A model generated the notes under the pieces. The model worked only from the letters and a program-made list of their open reading frames with translations, searched no databases and was not told the DNA's origin. DNA of 64,000 nt from NCBI GenBank assembly GCA_017621155.1, contig JAGATP010000015.1, positions 1 to 64,000 on the forward strand, read 5' to 3'. This document shows, piece by piece, positions 60,927-64,000 of this stretch (positions are counted from its first letter, which is position 1; every line of letters begins with the position of its first letter). Source of the DNA: Clostridia bacterium (GTDB lineage: Bacteria > Bacillota > Clostridia > Christensenellales > Borkfalkiaceae). Made by a program: the position numbers and the translations under genes.

Positions 60927-60955
60927 AGTATATCATAATTTGAAACGAATGTCAA
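60927..60955 (-). promoter_or_regulatory. Promoter of the LRR lipoprotein gene
   Basis: TTGACA (60950-60955), 17-bp spacer, TATACT (60927-60932), followed by AGGAGAAA before the ATG. Confidence 0.8.
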
Positions 60956-61060
60956 TCTCTCAAATTGTGATTTTATGATAGAAATAAAAAAAGCATAAGA
61001 ATCCAAGCATTAGGAGAATTTGGGCTTAACCGACATAGAAGACCCCTACCCACGACGTTA

Positions 61061-61096
61061 AAAAATCCCCTTGCAAGAGATTGCAAAGGGATTTTT
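61061..61096 (-). terminator. Terminator of the PAP2-radical SAM operon
   Basis: AAAAATCCC/GGGATTTTT with TTGCA/TGCAA inside; T6 on the minus strand. The rest of 60961-61146 holds nothing else recognisable. Confidence 0.8.
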
Positions 61097-61146
61097 GATG
61101 GAAAGAGAAAAGAGGCTTCCCGCTCGCGCAGGAGCAAAATACTCCT

Positions 61147-62403
61147 TCATTTTAACTGCATTTGCTTGGGAAAGGCTTGCTTCCGCATGAGTCCCCACAT
61201 CTTGTCGATGTAGGAAAGGGTGTAATACCCTTCGAAGTGATGGTAGAAAAACGCCCCCTTCAAGGTCATGCGGTACACGCCGTCCTCTTCCGTCACATAG
61301 CCCATTTTCTTGGCAAGCCACAGCTCGAAGCCGTACTTTTTCTTTAACGGAACGCCGAAAAACCGTTCGAAGTCCCGCTCGTCCACTTTGGTGGAATACG
61401 CCGTCCAAAAGAGCCAATAGACCATTCGCTTTCTCTCGGTAAAGCGGGTGGTGAGCGAGGTGGGAAGCTTGCCGCTTTGAATCCGCTCCCTGTAAGCTTC
61501 CACGGAAAAGGTATTGACCTTGAAGCTGTCCTTTAAAAGGGTCGTGGCGGAAGCCCCGAAACCGAGAAAGGTCTCTCGCGTCATGGAGGAATAGTTTGCA
61601 CCCTTTTCCTTCGAAAACGTCCAGATCGATTCCCGTTGATACCCCTTTTCCGTCAAATAGCCCGTAATTTGATCCAACAGCGCACGCTTTTCTCCCTTTT
61701 CCATGGCTTTGACCTTGGAGCTCGTAAAGGTGAAATCGATGAAGGGATAAATCGCAATGTGATTCGCTCCGACCTCGAACGCCTTGTCGACGTCCTCTTT
61801 CAAATCTTCAAAGGTCTGAGACGGAAGGGCGAAGATAAAATCCATGGAAACCGTCTCGAAGGGAACGGCGGCAAGCGCACGGCGTATTGCCTCCGCGTCG
61901 GGAGCTTTGCGTCCCAATAGAGAGGCATAGCCATCGGAAAAGGACTGAATGCCGATGGAGATCTTGGTGATCCCCGCCCCCTTGAGGCAAAGGAGGGTTT
62001 CTTCCGTCACGTCGGAAGGGTGAAGCTCGATGCCCACCCCATCGGTGATCGTAAAGTACTCCCCGATGCGGGAGAGAATTTCCCCGATTCTGTCGAGCGC
62101 AAGCGCAGGCGATCCCCCGCCGAAATAGAGGCTTGTGACCTCCTTTTTCTCCGGGAGGGACGCGCCGACCATTTTGATCTCCTCCAACAGAGCGTCGATA
62201 TAGCCGTCGCACTTCTCTTTGGAATACAGCTCCTTACAATAAGGGCAAAAGGAACAGATCGAACGGCAAAAGGGAATGTGCACGTAAAGTCCGAAGCGTT
62301 CTAACTCGGCAAAGTCGAGCGTTTCGTCCATTTCCGCGGTAAAGGTGAAGGGCTTAAAGGAGCGCGTGAGCCATGCTCTCGCCAAAGAAGTTGCAATGCT
62401 CAT
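61147..62403 (-). CDS. Radical SAM protein, HemN/HemW-like
   Basis: A 418-residue radical SAM enzyme. The cluster cysteines are Cys46, Cys50 and Cys53 in VHIPFCRSICSFCPYCKE. SLYFGGGSPALAL, KISIGIQSF and SMDFIFALPSQTFEDL are typical of the coproporphyrinogen dehydrogenase-like family. The extra Cys56 is unusual. The N-terminal ~30 residues are atypical, and the C-terminal HemN domain is present. It could be a HemW-type heme chaperone or a HutW-like enzyme. It lies 8 bp after another radical SAM gene, so a shared pathway is likely. Confidence 0.85.
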   Translation of the reverse strand: MSIATSLARAWLTRSFKPFTFTAEMDETLDFAELERFGLYVHIPFCRSICSFCPYCKELYSKEKCDGYIDALLEEIKMVGASLPEKKEVTSLYFGGGSPALALDRIGEILSRIGEYFTITDGVGIELHPSDVTEETLLCLKGAGITKISIGIQSFSDGYASLLGRKAPDAEAIRRALAAVPFETVSMDFIFALPSQTFEDLKEDVDKAFEVGANHIAIYPFIDFTFTSSKVKAMEKGEKRALLDQITGYLTEKGYQRESIWTFSKEKGANYSSMTRETFLGFGASATTLLKDSFKVNTFSVEAYRERIQSGKLPTSLTTRFTERKRMVYWLFWTAYSTKVDERDFERFFGVPLKKKYGFELWLAKKMGYVTEEDGVYRMTLKGAFFYHHFEGYYTLSYIDKMWGLMRKQAFPKQMQLK

Positions 62404-62411
62404 ACGATCAC

Positions 62412-63314
62412 CTATATGTATTTGAGATACGTCTTTAACATATCAAAGACGATCGAAAGCTTGCCTTGGAACAAAAGGGTGTATTCGGCGACGAAGAAAT
62501 AGCCACACTCTTCACAGAGCCCCTCGACCTCGATGCAGCGCCCGCAGGTGCTGATCTTCCCGTCCTCGATGACGAGGCACTGATGGCAGGGCGTGGGAAA
62601 TTTATTTTCCACGAGATAGGGAAACGCGCTCTTTAAATTAAAGACGGGAACACCCTCCTTCATCATGCGGCAGATGACGTCGACGCACGCCTGCTTCTCC
62701 TCTTTGGAAAGGGCGAGCTGACGGGTATCGGGATAGGGCGTATGGAAGTTGAAGGAAACCGCCCGCACGTTTTTCAGCTCCTTTGCCTTACGGCAGACGT
62801 GCTCGATTGCCCCCTTGTTGATCTGATTGATCGCCATGTAGAAGCAGATGTTGTCCTTCGTCGCCCCCTCGACGTTCTTCATAATCGTATCGTAGGTATC
62901 CCCGCGAATGAGATTGTGCCGCTCTCTGTCCCCGTCAAGGCTCAACAAGATGAGGTCGGCTTCGGGCAGATTAATGGGAAACGTCCCGTTCGTCACGACG
63001 TTGACGATGAGAAAGCCCATCTCCTTCGCTTCCTTGACGAGATCGCGGAGCGTCTTTTTTTCGCTCTTCCAAAGGAAGGTCTCCCCTCCGCAGAAGAACA
63101 GAATGCGAACGCCCATGGAGTAGAGGGTGTTCATTTCCTCCTTGATTTGGGCGTAAGGGTGCACGATTGCCGTCAGATTATTGACGGAACAGTGCTTGCA
63201 CTTTAAATTGCATTTGTCGGTCAGAATGACGGTGCCTAAGATGGGATCCTTCTTGTGAAAGAGGATGGTCTTGATCCCGAACCCTGCCAGATAGAAAAAG
63301 GATGAGAGGCGCAT
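62412..63314 (-). CDS. Radical SAM protein with C-terminal Cys cluster (SPASM-like)
   Basis: A 300-residue enzyme. The cluster motif is Cys35, Cys39, Cys42 in TVILTDKCNLKCKHCSVNN; FFCGGETFLWKSE and LLSLDGDRERHNLIRG follow. A second set of cysteines (TPCHQCLVIEDGKISTCGRC, GLCEECGYF) resembles an auxiliary Fe-S cluster. The ATG at 63314 has AAGGAG upstream. Strangely, its first 79 bp lie inside the PAP2 gene. The modified substrate (peptide, lipid or cofactor) is not predictable. Confidence 0.87.
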   Translation of the reverse strand: MRLSSFFYLAGFGIKTILFHKKDPILGTVILTDKCNLKCKHCSVNNLTAIVHPYAQIKEEMNTLYSMGVRILFFCGGETFLWKSEKKTLRDLVKEAKEMGFLIVNVVTNGTFPINLPEADLILLSLDGDRERHNLIRGDTYDTIMKNVEGATKDNICFYMAINQINKGAIEHVCRKAKELKNVRAVSFNFHTPYPDTRQLALSKEEKQACVDVICRMMKEGVPVFNLKSAFPYLVENKFPTPCHQCLVIEDGKISTCGRCIEVEGLCEECGYFFVAEYTLLFQGKLSIVFDMLKTYLKYI

Positions 63315-63847
63315 AGATTCTCCTTTAAACCTTTCGGCTTTGAAATCATGGAATAGAAGAAGGACGCAAACAGCCCTGCAAGCAAACCGCAGAGCAGCCC
63401 TCCCAATACGTCCGTCGGGAAATGAACGTGCAAATAGAGGCGGGAAAAGGCGACGAGCGCGGAAACGCCCATAGCGGCTTTCCACCCCTTTACCCTGCAA
63501 AAGAAGAGGGAAAAGGCGAGCGAAAAGCAAATTGCGGTGTGCCCGGAAGGGAAAGATGCGTCGTGCGGACGCTCTACCAAGAGCGCGACGTCAACGTATT
63601 CATACGGTCTCGTGCGGTTGAAAATGTGCTTCAACGAAAGATTGCACAAAAGAAAGTCAAATAACAGCGCGATTGCCACGATCAAGCCGACTTTCCTCGT
63701 CCTTTGATCCACGAAGAAGAGAGCGGCGAGAAAAATGCAGAACAATCCATGCTCGCCGAGCCGCGTAATCTGTACGAATAAAAAATCATTGACGGGATTC
63801 CGGCAAAACTCCTGAAGCCAACCCAGCAAAAACAGCTCAAATTCCAT
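63236..63847 (-). CDS. PAP2-family membrane phosphatase
   Basis: A 203-residue phosphatase with five to six membrane helices. The three motifs are KHIFNRTRP, SFPSGHT and SRLYLHVHFPTD. Members dephosphorylate lipid pyrophosphates such as undecaprenyl-PP or phosphatidate. The frame extends ~27 residues beyond the last membrane helix, and that tail overlaps the next gene by 79 bp. An AGGAGG site precedes the ATG. Confidence 0.92.
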   Translation of the reverse strand: MEFELFLLGWLQEFCRNPVNDFLFVQITRLGEHGLFCIFLAALFFVDQRTRKVGLIVAIALLFDFLLCNLSLKHIFNRTRPYEYVDVALLVERPHDASFPSGHTAICFSLAFSLFFCRVKGWKAAMGVSALVAFSRLYLHVHFPTDVLGGLLCGLLAGLFASFFYSMISKPKGLKENLCASHPFSIWQGSGSRPSSFTRRIPS

Positions 63848-63878
63848 TCTCTACCCTCCTATTATGTCTGACATAGTA

Positions 63879-64000
63879 CTATTCAACGACGATTTTATCG
63901 CCATCTATGCGGATAGAAGCGGAATAAATTGCCTTTAATCCCTTCAAAAGGTGTTCAAAATCGGAGGAAGCCATCGTCTCGACGGCAGAGTGCATCGCAA
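63879..64000 (-). CDS. C-terminal fragment of an M18-type aminopeptidase
   Basis: About 40 codons ending at a TAG at 63879-63881; the gene starts beyond the right edge. The residues AMHSAVETMASSDFEHLLKG resemble the C-terminal metal-ligand histidine region of M18 peptidases (compare SMHSPFEAISKADL in the gene at 46269). A second such enzyme would be a paralogue. M42-type peptidases are the alternative. Confidence 0.5.
   Translation of the reverse strand, partial: AMHSAVETMASSDFEHLLKGLKAIYSASIRIDGDKIVVE

Noticed and set aside
59198..60928. A 576-codon plus-strand frame opposite the LRR gene
   Set aside because: It is a by-product of the repeated LRR codons on the other strand; composition is repetitive and no start signal is present.

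Overview
The window reads as chromosomal DNA of a spore-forming, low-to-mid G+C member of the Firmicutes/Clostridia, probably an uncultured gut lineage. Supporting signs are spoIIID behind a sigma-E-like promoter, the yqfC-yqfD-phoH-HD-ybeY-era operon, GatCAB, a T-box ahead of pheST, an AgrC/LytTR-type two-component pair, BspA-like surface repeats and many consensus TTGACA/TATAAT promoters. A more exact placement (for example Christensenellales) is inference only. Most genes lie on the minus strand.

Layout. 1-3.4 kb: 5' end of a membrane-anchored protein, a histidine kinase/LytTR regulator operon, and a small locus in which an XRE regulator diverges from two Cys-rich proteins across three near-identical palindromes. 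3.4-10.5 kb: pheST with a T-box leader, and gatCAB. 10.5-22.1 kb: YugP-like peptidase, YgjV-like membrane protein, SPFH protein, a type IIA topoisomerase pair, a two-gene ABC exporter and a HelD-like helicase. 22.3-26.5 kb: pullulanase and glycogen phosphorylase. 26.7-28.6 kb: tRNA-Thr(CGU) with a duplicated 3' end, a candidate 6S-like RNA with its own promoter and terminator, and a lipoprotein with two repeated domains. 28.7-31.0 kb: nifU-nifS divergent from an IscR-like Rrf2 regulator. 31.0-31.5 kb: a palindrome and a tandem array of about 123-bp units. 31.5-43.4 kb: acyltransferase, a YjzC-like miniprotein, uppP, a SurA/PrsA-like lipoprotein, the pth-mfd pair, prs, tadA, rlmH and a CPBP protease. 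43.4-48.7 kb: two-subunit fumarate hydratase, CDF transporter, M18 aminopeptidase, a DeoC-like protein and a proline-rich membrane peptide. 48.7-58.0 kb: the era/sporulation operon and an acyl-CoA dehydratase activase that is split in two. 58.1-64 kb: spoIIID, a BspA-like LRR lipoprotein, two radical SAM proteins, a PAP2 phosphatase and the 3' end of a second M18-type peptidase.

How the parts fit together. Most of the content is housekeeping: translation (pheST, gatCAB, tadA, pth, rlmH, ybeY, era), DNA topology and repair (parC/parE-like, mfd), RNA polymerase recycling (HelD), alpha-glucan breakdown (pulA, glgP), Fe-S assembly (nifSU with Rrf2), envelope work (uppP, acyltransferase, SurA-like lipoprotein) and sporulation (yqfCD, spoIIID). 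The less ordinary material is concentrated between genes: the XRE palindrome locus, the tRNA-Thr duplication and 6S-like RNA, the 31.2-kb array, a G9 tract inside an exporter promoter, two leaderless gene starts, and palindromes shared between distant intergenic regions. No complete mobile element, CRISPR array or phage was seen.
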